The notes beneath the pieces are model-generated. The model saw nothing but the letters and a program-made list of their open reading frames with translations, made no database searches and was not told the origin of the DNA. DNA of 5,672 nt from an uncultured Porphyromonas sp. (GTDB lineage Bacteria; Bacteroidota; Bacteroidia; Bacteroidales; Porphyromonadaceae): positions 1 through 5,672 of the forward strand of contig CAMBHQ010000067.1 of the NCBI GenBank assembly GCA_945867245.1. The letters are read 5' to 3'. This document shows, in pieces, positions 4,842 to 5,672 of this stretch. The position numbers were made by a program, and so were the translations under genes. Every line of letters begins with the position of its first letter. The stretch's first letter is position 1.

Positions 4842-5351
4842 ATGAGCAAAGACAATCAATTCACCAAGGGCTCTTTGGCTTGGGAACGCGTGTTGGCTCA
4901 ATATCGTGCAAGCGGTATCCATATCGAAGAATTAGGAGAGGGGCAGATACGCATCACTCAGCGAGAGCTTGTAAATGGCTACATTCTCAACCAAAGGGAG
5001 CTAATAGCCCGAGCAAGGCAGTTGTACCCTAGCTCTACGTTTAAGATTATCCCCGTAACCTTTCCACTGGATACGAATAGCATTACACCCGAATGGATTA
5101 GGGAACAGGTCGAGTATTACGGCTTGAAGCCTAAGGATTTGATGCATCAGCTAGGGCTTAATCAGTCCTCCGTGAGTCTTATCCTAAGCGGTAGGCGTCC
5201 GATGAGCAACCCGATGAGGGCTTTGTTTTATTACTACTTTTTATGCTTCCGACTCAATCAAGAGCTTAGAGCGCCCCGCATCAACGCCGAGGATGTGGCT
5301 AAAGCCTTGGAGCGTGTTCGTTTGGAGCAACGGCCCGAGCTCGTAGAGTGA
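4842..5351 (+). CDS. HTH DNA-binding protein, paralogue B
   Basis: The 169-residue protein has the same layout as paralogue A. The N-terminal region contains SGIHIEE, QIRITQRELVNG and RELIARARQLYP. A shared linker PVTFPLD (71-77) leads to the HTH at about 83-132 (TPEWIREQVEYYGLKPKDL, HQLGLNQSSVSLILSGRRP, ALFYYYF). The C-terminal tail is charged. The two genes are an old tandem duplication, unlike the recent one at 823-3367. They may form a heterodimer or bind different operators (inference). The HicB-like gene starts 21 bp downstream and is probably in the same operon. No toxin-like partner is visible in either gene. Confidence 0.75.
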   Translation: MSKDNQFTKGSLAWERVLAQYRASGIHIEELGEGQIRITQRELVNGYILNQRELIARARQLYPSSTFKIIPVTFPLDTNSITPEWIREQVEYYGLKPKDLMHQLGLNQSSVSLILSGRRPMSNPMRALFYYYFLCFRLNQELRAPRINAEDVAKALERVRLEQRPELVE

Positions 5352-5372
5352 TAGTTTAGTAGAATAGTAAAT

Positions 5373-5672
5373 ATGGAAAAGCTAATTATTAGGATAGAAG
5401 CTACAAGCGACCACTTCGACTCGTATGCTGAGAATGTAGACGGCGTTTGGGGTGGAGGGGCTACGCCACAGGAAGCATTTGATAGTGCATTAGAAGCGGC
5501 TCGAATAATAGCAGAGGAATATCCACCGGAAGAAGTCCCTAGCATATTAGCAGGGGAGTATAAGGCGGTAGCGCACTACGATGTTGCGAGCCTCCTCAAG
5601 CACTACGGCAAGATTATTACGATGCCTGCCCTATCACGCCTAACGGGCATCAATGACAAGCAACTGCACCAC
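5373..5672 (+). CDS. HicB-like antitoxin/regulator (3' end beyond window)
   Basis: One hundred codons are visible with no stop. The N-terminal part (about 1-60) has the HicB partial RNase H-like pattern: a short strand MEKLIIRIEA, FDSYAENVDGVWGGGATPQEAFDSALEAA, with the usual gly-rich turn followed by T-x-x-EA and a helix. A helix-turn-helix begins at about residue 70 (YDVASLLKHYGKIITMPALSRLTGINDKQLHH), as in the Bacteroidota HicB-like proteins with a C-terminal HTH. HicB proteins neutralise the RNase HicA and repress their own operon. No HicA-like ORF precedes this gene, so it is an orphan or its partner lies downstream. There is no clear Shine-Dalgarno sequence before ATG 5373, which is normal in this phylum. 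Confidence 0.75.
   Translation, partial: MEKLIIRIEATSDHFDSYAENVDGVWGGGATPQEAFDSALEAARIIAEEYPPEEVPSILAGEYKAVAHYDVASLLKHYGKIITMPALSRLTGINDKQLHH

Noticed and set aside
4842..5351. HicA toxin partner for the HicB-like gene
   Set aside because: HicA is a short dsRBD-like protein of about 60-80 residues with a catalytic histidine in a G-S-H context. This 169-residue HTH protein has neither.
5258..5545. Minus-strand 95-codon frame
   Set aside because: It runs across the end of HTH paralogue B and the start of the HicB-like gene, both much better supported.

Overview
The window looks like chromosomal DNA of a Bacteroidota bacterium, plausibly Porphyromonas or a relative. The main evidence is a textbook Bacteroidota promoter (TTG, 20 nt spacer, TATCTTTG, at 4246-4276), start sites mostly without strong Shine-Dalgarno sequences, moderate GC content by eye, and a HicB-like protein of a type common in that phylum. 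The genus is a guess. All genes lie on the + strand.

Region 1 (1-391) is a leader with no convincing gene. It holds one copy of a repeat that recurs at 4192, a possible promoter (97-125), a long imperfect hairpin (241-280) and a strong intrinsic terminator (324-364). The terminator ends only 27 bp before the first gene, so the leader could be a small RNA or an attenuator.

Region 2 (392-4022) is an accessory operon encoding a HAD-fold phosphatase, a type I phosphoribosyltransferase (PRTase) and a divergent DprA/SLOG-fold protein. It carries a nearly perfect 1.27-kb tandem duplication (823-2095 and 2096-3367). The present order is therefore intact HAD, PRTase copy 1, truncated DprA fused to a HAD tail and then frameshifted, PRTase copy 2, intact DprA. 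The two PRTase genes encode identical proteins. The only differences I found between the units lie within about 50 bp of the new joint. The intact three-gene set looks like a nucleotide-centred stress or conflict (defence-like) system: PRTase and HAD could make and dephosphorylate a ribonucleotide-like molecule, and the SLOG protein could bind it or DNA. This function is inferred.

Region 3 (4023-4333) is intergenic. It contains a terminator for the operon, a GC-rich hairpin, the second repeat copy and the promoter of the next operon.

Region 4 (4334-5672) is a regulatory operon of two paralogous helix-turn-helix proteins followed by a HicB-like protein cut off by the window end. No HicA toxin is visible. 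The HAD-PRTase-DprA locus therefore sits between two direct repeats, next to an antitoxin/regulator-like operon, a setting typical of accessory genome regions.
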